DNA of 64,000 nucleotides from Alphaproteobacteria bacterium UBA3612 (lineage in GTDB: Bacteria; Pseudomonadota; Alphaproteobacteria; Sphingomonadales; Sphingomonadaceae), in NCBI GenBank assembly GCA_002375465.1, contig DFLT01000012.1, forward strand, positions 239,122 through 303,121, written 5' to 3'. The notes below the pieces were generated by a model. It searched no databases. It saw only the letters and a list, made by a program, of their open reading frames with translations, and was not told the origin of the DNA. The stretch's first letter is position 1. The number at the start of each line of letters is the position of its first letter. A program made the translations under genes and the position numbers. This document shows positions 26,501 to 33,835 of this stretch, in pieces.

Positions 26501-27001
26501 ATGTTCTTTCGAAAACGCAAAGCCGATCCCTTCGATGTAAAGGCGAAACACCTCTACGATGGTGTAACGGCACGCGCACGGCAGCCTGACTGGTATCTGG
26601 CGGGGCAGGTGCCGGACAGCGTCAATGGCCGTTTCGACATGGTGGTCTTGATGCTGTCGCTGCTGACGGTTCGTCTGGAACGGATCGACACTGCGGCGTC
26701 GCGCCGCCTGATCGTCCAGATGCACGAATTGTTTGTGGAAGATATGGATATTTCGCTGCGCCAGGTCGGCATCGGCGACATGGTTATCGGCAAGAATGTC
26801 GGAAAGGCCATGTCCGCATTTGGCGGCCGCCTGGGCGCCTATCGCGATGCGTGGAACGATAGGGATGCGATGCGGGCCGCGCTCGCCCGCAATCTTTATC
26901 GTGGCGAGGAGCAGCCGGAGGCTCTGCGCTGGGCCACGGAGCGGGCGGTGGAGGAGATTGCCCGGCTCAATGGCATGACGGAGCAGGAGCTGTTGCCATG
27001 A
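26501..27001 (+). CDS. Ubiquinol-cytochrome c chaperone family protein (CBP3/UQCC1-like)
   Basis: The 166-residue protein matches the CBP3 family (LYDGVTARARQPDWYL, then DSVNGRFDMVVLMLSLLTVRLE, and LRQVGIGDMVIGKNVGKAM). In mitochondria CBP3 assists cytochrome b assembly in complex III; a similar role at the cytoplasmic face of the bacterial membrane is inferred. ATG at 26501 lies after 'gcggaggccc'. It overlaps the next gene (ATGA). The order bamE - CBP3 family - DUF177 is a conserved alphaproteobacterial arrangement. Confidence 0.9.
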   Translation: MFFRKRKADPFDVKAKHLYDGVTARARQPDWYLAGQVPDSVNGRFDMVVLMLSLLTVRLERIDTAASRRLIVQMHELFVEDMDISLRQVGIGDMVIGKNVGKAMSAFGGRLGAYRDAWNDRDAMRAALARNLYRGEEQPEALRWATERAVEEIARLNGMTEQELLP

Positions 27002-27549
27002 CGGAATTTTCGCGGCCACTTCGCCTCGACGAGATCGGGCAGGGTGCCCGGCGCGACATCGCCGCAACTGAGCAGGAATGCGCGGCCCTGGCCGATCGCT
27101 TCGGCCTGGTCTCGATCAAGGATCTCGCCGCCTCTCTCAACATCGTGCCTGAAGACGCCGGTTTTCGTGTCCACGGCACGCTTTCGGGGGATGCGGTGGC
27201 AGCTTGCTCCATATCGGCCGAGGATGTTCCGCAGGAGGTTCGGGAGGAACTGGATTTGCTCGTCACGCGGGATAAACCGGCCGTTGGGCCTGATGAGGAA
27301 ATAGAACTCGACGCCTCTGCCCTCGACGTCATTCATATCGAGGGGGGAAAGATCGATCTCGGGGAAATCGCCGCGGACAGCTTTGCGCTGGCGCTGGACC
27401 CGTTCCCTCGCGCCGACGAGGAGACGATCGCTGCCGCGCGTCAGCATCTCAAGAGCGAAGAGGAAGCACGAGCAGCTTCAGAAGCCCTGAAGCAGCAGAA
27501 TTCGCCTTTCGCTGCACTGAAGGAGGGCAAGTGGCCCGCGCCAAAATAA
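26998..27549 (+). CDS. YceD/DUF177 family protein
   Basis: The 183-residue DUF177 protein has a typical N-terminus (FSRPLRLDEIGQGARRDIAATEQE), a middle VHGTLSGDAVAACSISAEDVPQE and a C-terminal DLGEIAADSFALALDPFPR. YceD is linked to 23S rRNA or L32 metabolism in other bacteria. In many genomes it precedes rpmF or plsX; here the next gene is convergent ssb, so those genes are elsewhere. ATG overlaps the preceding stop by 4 bases. Confidence 0.87.
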   Translation: MTEFSRPLRLDEIGQGARRDIAATEQECAALADRFGLVSIKDLAASLNIVPEDAGFRVHGTLSGDAVAACSISAEDVPQEVREELDLLVTRDKPAVGPDEEIELDASALDVIHIEGGKIDLGEIAADSFALALDPFPRADEETIAAARQHLKSEEEARAASEALKQQNSPFAALKEGKWPAPK

Positions 27550-27556
27550 TCGCCCC

Positions 27557-27592
27557 AGCACCACCGGCCTTTAAAGGCAGGCCGAGGGTGCT
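27557..27592. terminator. Hairpin between convergent DUF177 gene and ssb
   Basis: AGCACC (27557-27562) pairs with GGTGCT (27587-27592), and CGGCCT (27565-27570) with AGGCCG (27579-27584). A short A/T run follows on the plus strand. Its position between convergent stops fits a shared transcription end for both genes. Confidence 0.5.
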
Positions 27593-27622
27593 TGAAAAAT
27601 CCGGGACTGGCAGGCGCGGACG

Positions 27623-28156
27623 TTAAAACGGAACGTCGTCGTCGAGATCCTGGTCATATGACGGACGCTGCCCGCCACCGCCGCCACCGCCGCGGTCGTC
27701 GCCTCGGTCGCCGCCATAGGATGAACCGCCAGCGCCGCCATAATTGCTACCGCCGCCGCCGCCGCCATAGGAGGAGCCGCCGCCTCCGCCGCCGCCGCCG
27801 TCGCTACGGCCCCCCAGCATCACCAGCTCGCCGTTGAAGCGTTGCAGGACGACCTCGGTGGTATATTTGTCCTGGCCATTCTGATCCTGCCATTTGCGCG
27901 TCTGCAGGGATCCTTCCAGATAGACCTTGTCGCCCTTCTTCAGATATTCACGTGCGACGCGGACCAGATTCTCGTTGAAGATGGCAACCCGGTGCCATTC
28001 CGTTTTCTCGCGCCGTTCGCCCGACTGCTTGTCGCGCCACGTCTCGGACGTCGCGACGGACAGGTTGCAGACCTCTCCGCCGTTGGAAAAGGATTTGAAT
28101 TCTGGCTCATTGCCCAGATTTCCGACCAGAATGACCTTGTTGACACTGCCCGCCAT
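27623..28156 (-). CDS. ssb: Single-stranded DNA-binding protein
   Basis: The 177-residue SSB starts MAGSVNKVILVGNLGNEPE, the N-terminal strand of the OB fold (about 1-110), with WHRVAIFNENLVRVAREYLKKGDKV in its core. A glycine-rich linker (about 118-162; Gly, Ser, Tyr) and the acidic tip DDDVPF follow. The tip usually ends DDDIPF and recruits repair proteins. It acts in replication, recombination and repair. The glycine-rich linker explains the long CCG/GCC repeats on the plus strand at 27655-27810. Confidence 0.97.
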   Translation of the reverse strand: MAGSVNKVILVGNLGNEPEFKSFSNGGEVCNLSVATSETWRDKQSGERREKTEWHRVAIFNENLVRVAREYLKKGDKVYLEGSLQTRKWQDQNGQDKYTTEVVLQRFNGELVMLGGRSDGGGGGGGGSSYGGGGGGSNYGGAGGSSYGGDRGDDRGGGGGGGQRPSYDQDLDDDVPF

Positions 28157-28261
28157 GGCGCGCTCCTGCTAATTTCAATTGCCGCCATTCAGCATAGCGA
28201 GGCGGACGCGTCGAGTGGTGACACAGGACGGACCGTGACTTTCCCCGGTCTTCCCCCCGGC

Positions 28262-30115
28262 TCAGCCGCCCATCAGCCATACTGCCGTCCAATATGTCAG
28301 GCCGGCGCCGACATAGGCCATGACGAACAGATAACCGAACATGAACGCCGGCCATTTCCAACCATTTGTCTCCCGCCGCGTAACGGCGAAGGTGGAAATG
28401 CACTGCGGGGCGAAAACGAACCACGCCAGAAAGGCCAGTGCGGTCGGCAGGGGCCATGCCGCCCGCAGGCGATCCGCCAGTTCCGTCTCCAGAACCTCTT
28501 CATCGTCGGCATCGATGGCGTACACCGTGCCCAGCGCAGCGACAGCGACTTCACGCGCCGCCATGCCGGGGACAAGGGCGATGGAGATTTCTCGGTTGAA
28601 GCCGATTGGGGAAAACACATGCTCCAGCGCACCGCCGATACGGCCCGCCACGCTATATTCTACCTGACTCTCGCCGGCGGGCGCTTTCGGATAGCTGGCG
28701 AAAACCCACAACACCATCGTTGAAACCAGAATGATGGTGCCGGCGCGGCGCAGGAACGCCCATGCGCGTTGCCACAGCCCGATGGCGAGATCGCGGATCA
28801 CGGGCAGCTGATATTTCGGCATTTCCATAAGGAATCCGCCATGCGCGCCCTTTGTTACCGTCATGCGCAATGCCCATGCGGCGACCAGCGCACCGATCAC
28901 GCCAAAGGCATATAGCCCGAATAGAACGAGCCCCTGCAGATTGGCGAAGCCGCCAACGCTGCGATTTGGAATGAAGGCGGCGATGATCACGGCATAGACA
29001 GGTAGGCGCGCCGAACATGTCATCAGCGGCGCGATCAGAATCGTTGTCAGCCTGTCCTTTGGATCGGCGATCGTCCGCGTCGCCATTATGCCCGGAATGG
29101 CGCATGCAAAGCTGGACAGCAGCGGGATGAAAGCCCGGCCGGAAAGCCCCACGCTCGCCATCAGCCGGTCCATCAGGAACGCGGCACGGGTCATATAGCC
29201 GGACTGTTCCAATAGCAGGATGAAGGCGAACAGGATGACGATCTGCGGCAGAAAGATGACCACCGCGCCAACGCCCGCCAGCAGGCCTTCGATCAGAAAT
29301 GCCCTTATGGGGCCGGGGGGCAGACCTTCGGCGACGACACCCTGCAACCAGCCTATGCCGCTGTCGATCATGTTCATTGGCAGTTCTGCCCAGGCGAACA
29401 CCGACTGGAACATCAGGAACAGGATCGCCGCCAGCAACAGCGGCCCGATCAGCGGATGCAGCGCGATTCTGTCCACCCGCCGGGTAAAGCCCCCGGCCGT
29501 GCCACCGCCGCTGACCGCCGCATCGGCGATCCTGCGTGCCTCCCGCTGCAGCGCGGGCAGGTCCAGCGAGGTGGACGGGGCCACCGCGCGAATGTCCAGC
29601 ATCTTGCGGGCAGCCGCGTTCAGTTCATCGAGGCCACGGCGCCTGACGGCGACGGTCGGAATGACGGGCACGCCCAGTTCCTGCTCCAGACGCTCCGCAT
29701 CGACGGTCAGGCCGTCGCGCGCAGCCAGGTCCATCATGTTCAGCGCGACGATCAAGGGGCGCCCCAGCGCCTTCAGTTCCAGCACGAAGCGCAACTGGCT
29801 GCGCAGATTGGTTGAATCGACGACGGCGACGATGGCATCGGGCAGCCGCTCGCCCGCCTGCTCGCCCAGCAGAACGTTGCGCGTGACCGCTTCATCGGGG
29901 GAACGCGGGTCAAGGCTGTAGGCACCCGGCAAATCGATCAGGTCAGCGCTTGATCCGTCGGGCAGGCGCAATGTGCCCGCCTTCCGCTCCACCGTAACGC
30001 CGGGATAATTGGCGACCTTCTGGCGCGCGCCAGTCAGGGCATTGAAAAGACTGGTCTTGCCGGCATTGGGATTGCCGACCAGTGCCAGCATCGGCGCGAC
30101 GGCGGCATCGCTCAT
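28262..30115 (-). CDS. feoB: Ferrous iron transporter FeoB
   Basis: The 617-residue inner-membrane Fe2+ importer has a cytosolic G domain with GNPNAGKT (14-21, G1), the switch NYPGVTVERKAG, DLPGAYSL (G3) and NMMD (G4, in ALNMMDLAARDG). A helical GDI-like segment follows, then about eight membrane helices in two Gate regions (QSGYMTRAAFLMDRLMASVGLSGRAF contains conserved Cys-free Gate residues; FACAIPGIMATRTI contains the conserved cysteine). It overlaps feoA by 4 bases. No FeoC gene is seen. Iron control is likely through the Fur sites upstream of feoA. Confidence 0.95.
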   Translation of the reverse strand: MSDAAVAPMLALVGNPNAGKTSLFNALTGARQKVANYPGVTVERKAGTLRLPDGSSADLIDLPGAYSLDPRSPDEAVTRNVLLGEQAGERLPDAIVAVVDSTNLRSQLRFVLELKALGRPLIVALNMMDLAARDGLTVDAERLEQELGVPVIPTVAVRRRGLDELNAAARKMLDIRAVAPSTSLDLPALQREARRIADAAVSGGGTAGGFTRRVDRIALHPLIGPLLLAAILFLMFQSVFAWAELPMNMIDSGIGWLQGVVAEGLPPGPIRAFLIEGLLAGVGAVVIFLPQIVILFAFILLLEQSGYMTRAAFLMDRLMASVGLSGRAFIPLLSSFACAIPGIMATRTIADPKDRLTTILIAPLMTCSARLPVYAVIIAAFIPNRSVGGFANLQGLVLFGLYAFGVIGALVAAWALRMTVTKGAHGGFLMEMPKYQLPVIRDLAIGLWQRAWAFLRRAGTIILVSTMVLWVFASYPKAPAGESQVEYSVAGRIGGALEHVFSPIGFNREISIALVPGMAAREVAVAALGTVYAIDADDEEVLETELADRLRAAWPLPTALAFLAWFVFAPQCISTFAVTRRETNGWKWPAFMFGYLFVMAYVGAGLTYWTAVWLMGG

Positions 30116-30372
30116 TCCGCAGCTTCTTTCGGGGCGTCCGCGAACTCGGTCAGTCTGACACGAACGGATGCCGCCTGTGCGCGGCGCATGGCGATGCAGG
30201 CATTGCCGACGCGAACGGCAATCGGGTCAGCGCCAAAGGCAGCCCTGTGTAGTAACTCCACCTCAACGCCCTGGTCCAGCCCATGTTCGCGCAGCCGTCG
30301 CTCATCGACCCCGCTGGCATCGATGCTGTCGATATAGGCGCGGACGCCAGGGGTTAAATCGTTGATATACAT
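30112..30372 (-). CDS. feoA: FeoA accessory protein
   Basis: The 86-residue SH3-like cytosolic protein matches the FeoA family (YINDLTPGVRAYIDSID, then LGLDQGVEVELLHRAAFG-like EHGLDQGVEVELLHR, DPIAVRVGNACIAMRRAQA). It is thought to regulate FeoB. It is the first gene of the feoAB operon; two Fur-like boxes lie 13 to 43 bases upstream of its ATG (30372). Confidence 0.93.
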   Translation of the reverse strand: MYINDLTPGVRAYIDSIDASGVDERRLREHGLDQGVEVELLHRAAFGADPIAVRVGNACIAMRRAQAASVRVRLTEFADAPKEAAE

Positions 30373-30381
30373 GTAAATTGA

Positions 30382-30415
30382 TAAACTCGCAAAATGTTAT
30401 TGCGAGTGATTATCA
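30382..30415 (-). promoter_or_regulatory. Fur-type iron operator of feoAB (two overlapping sites)
   Basis: ACTCGCAA (30385-30392) and TTGCGAGT (30400-30407) are perfect inverted arms around seven bases. On the minus strand TGATAATCACTCGCAATAA (30415 down to 30397) resembles the alphaproteobacterial Fur box, and a second partly matching half (TGATAAACTCGCAA on the plus strand) overlaps it. The site lies immediately upstream of feoA. Regulation by Fur is inferred from sequence and neighbour function. Confidence 0.7.
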
Positions 30416-30459
30416 GACAAGTGTGCCGCTGGCTAGCGGGCAGGTGGGAGGGACGGGCG

Positions 30460-30807
30460 TCAGGCCTCGACCAGCTTCACCAACCGTCGTTCAATTGGCG
30501 CCAAAAGGGCGCTCAGGTCGCCGCCGCGTTTCAGCACCTGGCCATGTTCGCCCATCAGCGCGTAAATACCCTGCTTTCGCGCCAGCGCTGGGCGCTTGAC
30601 GACGGTAATCTCGGGCCGGTCGGCGGCGCGGCGAAAGGCGGCAAACCGCGCCTCCTCCTTTTCCATGGATAGGGCATAGTCACGCCATTCACCCGCCGCC
30701 ACCATGCGGCCGTACAGATCCATCAGGCGCATCAGTTCCTGTCGATCCCACGGCGTTTGCCGGCTCTGTGGACGTGCCGGGTCGAACAGCGGCGTTACGC
30801 TCGCCAT
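30460..30807 (-). CDS. DUF2794 family protein
   Basis: The 115-residue protein matches the DUF2794 family of alphaproteobacteria (LMRLMDLYGRMVAAGEWRDYALSM, then VVKRPALARKQGIYALMGEHG and LLAPIERRL). No function is established. Its start (30807) touches the cysE stop (30808), so the two are probably one transcriptional unit on the minus strand. The protein is soluble and basic, with no signal peptide. Confidence 0.8.
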   Translation of the reverse strand: MASVTPLFDPARPQSRQTPWDRQELMRLMDLYGRMVAAGEWRDYALSMEKEEARFAAFRRAADRPEITVVKRPALARKQGIYALMGEHGQVLKRGGDLSALLAPIERRLVKLVEA

Positions 30808-31500
30808 TCAGGCACGCCGTTCCTGCTGAGCCTCCGGCCCCCTGCGTTCTGCCTCCAAACTATCGAGGCGCTTCTGCAGCGTCGCCAATTCGCAGCGCAG
30901 GATTTCCACCTGCTGCGTCTGGGGATCGAACTTTTCGGAACAGGGCGTGCCATAGGGCACGAAATCCTGGCTGTAATTTTCTGCCGCGACAGGCACCGGC
31001 CTGCCGGGAATGCCGACCATGGTGGCCCCTTCGGGAACTTCGCGCGTCACGACTGCATTGGCGCCGATCCGGGCGCGCTGTCCCACATCGATCGGTCCCA
31101 GGATCTGGGCGCCCGATCCGACGATCACGCCGTCGTGCAGGGTGGGATGCCGTTTGCCGGGAACGCCGTTCGCGGGGTTCGTGCCGCCCAGGGTGACGCA
31201 CTGATAGATGGTGACGTCATCGCCAATATGCGCCGTCTCGCCGATCACTGTAAAGCCGTGATCTATGAACAGGTTGCGGCCGATCGTTGCGCCGGGGTGT
31301 ATGTCAATCGCCGTAAACATGCGTGAAATATGGTTGACCAGCCGCGCAAGCAGGAACAGCTCCCCGCGATACAGGAAGTGCGCGATACGGTGCATGCCCA
31401 GCGCCCAGACGCCGGGGTACAGCAGCACCTCCCAGCGCGACCGGGCGGCGGGGTCCCTGTCTTTAACGCTGTCCAGGTAGCGAATGAACGATGCGAACAT
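30808..31500 (-). CDS. cysE: Serine O-acetyltransferase (EpsC/CysE type)
   Basis: The 230-residue acetyltransferase makes O-acetylserine, the carbon acceptor in cysteine synthesis. A short N-terminal helical part (about 1-65) is followed by the left-handed beta-helix of hexapeptide repeats (IDIHPGATIGRNLFIDHGF, IGDDVTIYQCVTLGGT), with the catalytic His in DHGF, as in the family. A C-terminal coiled tail follows (about 190-230; ILRCELATLQKRLDSLEAE). ATG at 31500 is preferred to GTG at 31512, whose codon overlaps the ribosome-binding GGAG. Confidence 0.88.
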   Translation of the reverse strand: MFASFIRYLDSVKDRDPAARSRWEVLLYPGVWALGMHRIAHFLYRGELFLLARLVNHISRMFTAIDIHPGATIGRNLFIDHGFTVIGETAHIGDDVTIYQCVTLGGTNPANGVPGKRHPTLHDGVIVGSGAQILGPIDVGQRARIGANAVVTREVPEGATMVGIPGRPVPVAAENYSQDFVPYGTPCSEKFDPQTQQVEILRCELATLQKRLDSLEAERRGPEAQQERRA

Positions 31501-31578
31501 GGGCGGGGGCACTCCTAGCGCTTCAAGCTTGAGTGAAACCTAGTATGCCCGCCGCCCCGGTGCAAATCCGCGTCAGGT

Positions 31579-32097
31579 TCAGGCGGCGGCGAGTGTGCGG
31601 CCCAGCGCAAAGACCACAGCAGCCATACGCACGGCATATTGAATGGTTTCACCGTTGACGCCGGCCTTCAGCAGGACTTTTTCATGGCTGTCGATGCACA
31701 TGCCACAGCCATTGATGGCGCTGACGGCCAGCGACCATAGTTCGAAGTCGACCTTCTCGACGCCGGGATTGGCCATTGCATTCATGCGCAGCTTCGCCGG
31801 CATTTTCGCATAATCGTCATTACCGGCCAGATGGGTAAACCGATAATAGATGTTGTTCATCGCCATCAGGGACGCTGCCGACTTTGCGGCGTTCAGCGCC
31901 TCTGGCGTCATGTTTTCCGCGGCTTCTTCTTCGGCGGCGTCGATCAGCGGGCCATATGATGTGGCATGGGCGCAGGCGACCAGCAGGCCGTATTTCTTCT
32001 GATCGTCGATCATCTGATCGTCGAGCAGCGACGAGATATTAAGTTTCGTGTCCTTCGCATAATCGGGAAGGGTGCGTGCGAGATCCTTGACGGACAT
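31579..32097 (-). CDS. ahpD: Alkyl hydroperoxide reductase AhpD family (carboxymuconolactone decarboxylase fold)
   Basis: The 172-residue all-helical protein has the AhpD redox motif CGMC (131-134) followed by His138 in CGMCIDSHEK, with the family context AVSAINGCGMCIDSHE. AhpD passes electrons to AhpC through a thiol relay (dihydrolipoamide-linked in mycobacteria). It lies 82 bases downstream of ahpC on the same strand, with a terminator-like hairpin between them. The pairing with ahpC and divergent oxyR supports a peroxide-defence role. Confidence 0.92.
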   Translation of the reverse strand: MSVKDLARTLPDYAKDTKLNISSLLDDQMIDDQKKYGLLVACAHATSYGPLIDAAEEEAAENMTPEALNAAKSAASLMAMNNIYYRFTHLAGNDDYAKMPAKLRMNAMANPGVEKVDFELWSLAVSAINGCGMCIDSHEKVLLKAGVNGETIQYAVRMAAVVFALGRTLAAA

Positions 32098-32120
32098 AGG
32101 GAATTCCTTCTTCTGGATAT

Positions 32121-32157
32121 AAAAAGGGCGGCGACGGCCGAGGCCAGCGCCGCCCTT
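32121..32157 (-). terminator. Intercistronic terminator-like hairpin between ahpC and ahpD
   Basis: Read on the minus strand, AAGGGCGGCG (32157-32148) pairs perfectly with CGCCGCCCTT (32133-32124), followed by more Ts (run of five, 32125-32121). The loop is about 14 bases. It is an intrinsic terminator in form and sits between two cotranscribed genes, so it could attenuate ahpD relative to ahpC. Confidence 0.75.
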
Positions 32158-32179
32158 ATTGTGAAGCAGACGCCAGTAT

Positions 32180-32722
32180 TTAGGCGGCGGGCTTCAGCGT
32201 TTCCTCGCCCTGATCCCAGTTGCACGGGCACAGCTCATCGGTCTGCAGCGCGTCCAGGATACGGAGCGTTTCCTTCGGGTTACGACCGACGTTCAGGCCA
32301 TTGACCGTGATGTGCTGGATGACATTGTCCGGGTCGATGATGAACGTGGCGCGCAGGGCGACGCCAGCTTCGCTGTGAACGATGCCGAGGGCGTTCGCCA
32401 GTTCCTTCTTATTGTCGGCGATCCACGGGAAATCGCAGGCTGCCAGACGCTCGTCCGACTTGCGCCATGCGAAGTGGACGAAGTCCGTGTCGGTGGAGGC
32501 ACCGATCAGGACGGCGTCACGATCTTCGAAATCGGCCTTCAGGTCGCCATAACCCATGATCTCGGTCGGGCAGACAAAGGTGAAGTCCTTCGGCCACCAG
32601 AACAGGATCTTCCACTTGCCGTCGAAATCCTTGTCGGACAGCGTCTCGTCGGCAGGCAGAGCCGAAACGCCCTGCTGGACGGGAACGGTGAATTCGGGAA
32701 GTTTATCGCCAATAGTAAGCAT
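32180..32722 (-). CDS. ahpC: Alkyl hydroperoxide reductase subunit C (peroxiredoxin)
   Basis: The 180-residue 2-Cys peroxiredoxin has peroxidatic Cys51 in DFTFVCPTE and a resolving cysteine in the C-terminal ELCPCNWDQGEE (Cys165/167). The thioredoxin fold runs from KLPEFTVPVQ to the end. It reduces H2O2 and organic peroxides. ATG at 32722 gives the normal family N-terminus; a longer frame adds 17 unrelated residues. It is divergent from oxyR and followed by ahpD. The recycling flavoprotein AhpF is absent here, and AhpD probably replaces it. Confidence 0.95.
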   Translation of the reverse strand: MLTIGDKLPEFTVPVQQGVSALPADETLSDKDFDGKWKILFWWPKDFTFVCPTEIMGYGDLKADFEDRDAVLIGASTDTDFVHFAWRKSDERLAACDFPWIADNKKELANALGIVHSEAGVALRATFIIDPDNVIQHITVNGLNVGRNPKETLRILDALQTDELCPCNWDQGEETLKPAA

Positions 32723-32820
32723 TATAAAAGTCTCCTTTATCGTGGTGGATTTGCTACCGAACCGACGCGGCATGCGCCGTTGGGGGGAGTGGCGAATGTG
32801 CGCCGGCCCGGCATTTGCTT

Positions 32821-32848
32821 AACCAAGGCTTTCCATGTGGTCTTGGTT
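32821..32848. promoter_or_regulatory. Candidate operator between ahpC and oxyR
   Basis: AACCAAG (32821-32827) and CTTGGTT (32842-32848) form a 7-bp inverted repeat with a 14-base spacer in the divergent intergenic region. It is the right place and size for a LysR-type regulator (OxyR) half-site pair, but it does not match the E. coli ATAG/CTAT consensus. Confidence 0.4.
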
Positions 32849-32897
32849 CCGTTATCGTGCCAATGAATTTTATTTTACGGTATGATCGACTGAAGCG

Positions 32898-33806
32898 ATG
32901 ATGCACCTCCCGACGCTGAAGCAGCTTCAATATCTGGTTGCCTTGCAGGATCACGGCCATTTCGGCCGCGCTGCGGAGGCCAGCTTTGTTACGCAATCCA
33001 CCCTGTCTGCCGGGCTGCGCGAACTCGAAACGCAATTGGACGCGAAGCTGGTCGAACGCACGCGGCGCGTGGTGCGCTTCACGCCGCTGGGCGAGCGTAT
33101 CGCGGCCAAGGCGCGGCTGATCCTGTCGGGCGCGGAGGAGCTGACGCATCTTGCCCATGCGGAATCGAAACCGCTGACGGGCGAATTGCGTATGGGCGTC
33201 ATTCCGACCATCGCGCCGTTTCTGCTGCCACGCATCTTGCCCACCCTGCGAGAGAAATTCCCCTCCCTTCGCCTTTTCCTGCGGGAGGAGCCGAGCGCAC
33301 AGATCTGCGAGGCGCTGCACAAGGGGCAGGTGGATTGCGTCCTTCTTGCGCTGCCATGGCATTGCGGCGACGTGGCGGTCGAACATCTGTTCAACGACCG
33401 TTTCTTCGTCGCCGCCCATGTCGACGACCAGCCGGGCGCGCGGGAGAGCGTCGAGGCGGGGGAGATCGATCCGCACCGGCTGCTATTGCTGGAGGACGGG
33501 CACTGCCTGAAGGAACATGCCCTCGCCGCCTGCCGAAGGCCGGAATTCCGGTCGGAGGCGAGCGTCATCGGTACATCGCTTCACACGCTGATACAGATGG
33601 TGGACAACCGGCTCGGCCTGACATTGGTGCCGGAAATGGCCATCGAGGCGGGCCTCCTCGATCGCACCGATGTTCAGGCGCGCCCCCTTGCGGGAGATTC
33701 GGCAACGCGCGACATTTCCCTGGTATGGCGTAATTCCAGCCCGCGGGAGGACGAATTTCGAATGCTGGCCAAAGCGCTAATCGACGCCCGCGATGGCGCC
33801 GCTTAG
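32898..33806 (+). CDS. oxyR: OxyR hydrogen-peroxide-sensing LysR-type regulator
   Basis: The 302-residue LysR regulator has an N-terminal winged helix (GRAAEASFVTQSTLSAGLRELETQL) and a regulatory domain with the OxyR redox pair Cys203 and Cys212 in EDGHCLKEHALAAC, spaced by nine as in E. coli (199/208). Oxidation of this pair should activate genes such as ahpC. It is divergent from ahpC, the usual arrangement. ATG at 32898 is one of two adjacent ATGs (32898/32901). Confidence 0.95.
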   Translation: MMHLPTLKQLQYLVALQDHGHFGRAAEASFVTQSTLSAGLRELETQLDAKLVERTRRVVRFTPLGERIAAKARLILSGAEELTHLAHAESKPLTGELRMGVIPTIAPFLLPRILPTLREKFPSLRLFLREEPSAQICEALHKGQVDCVLLALPWHCGDVAVEHLFNDRFFVAAHVDDQPGARESVEAGEIDPHRLLLLEDGHCLKEHALAACRRPEFRSEASVIGTSLHTLIQMVDNRLGLTLVPEMAIEAGLLDRTDVQARPLAGDSATRDISLVWRNSSPREDEFRMLAKALIDARDGAA

Positions 33807-33835
33807 GCCTGACCGAAACTGAAGGAGACGGATTC

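Noticed and set aside
27655..27810. CCG/GCC-rich tandem repeats resembling a satellite
   Set aside because: They encode the glycine-rich linker of SSB on the minus strand.
27842..28723. A 293-residue plus-strand frame across ssb and feoB
   Set aside because: It crosses two well-supported minus-strand genes and an intergenic gap, and has no recognisable product.
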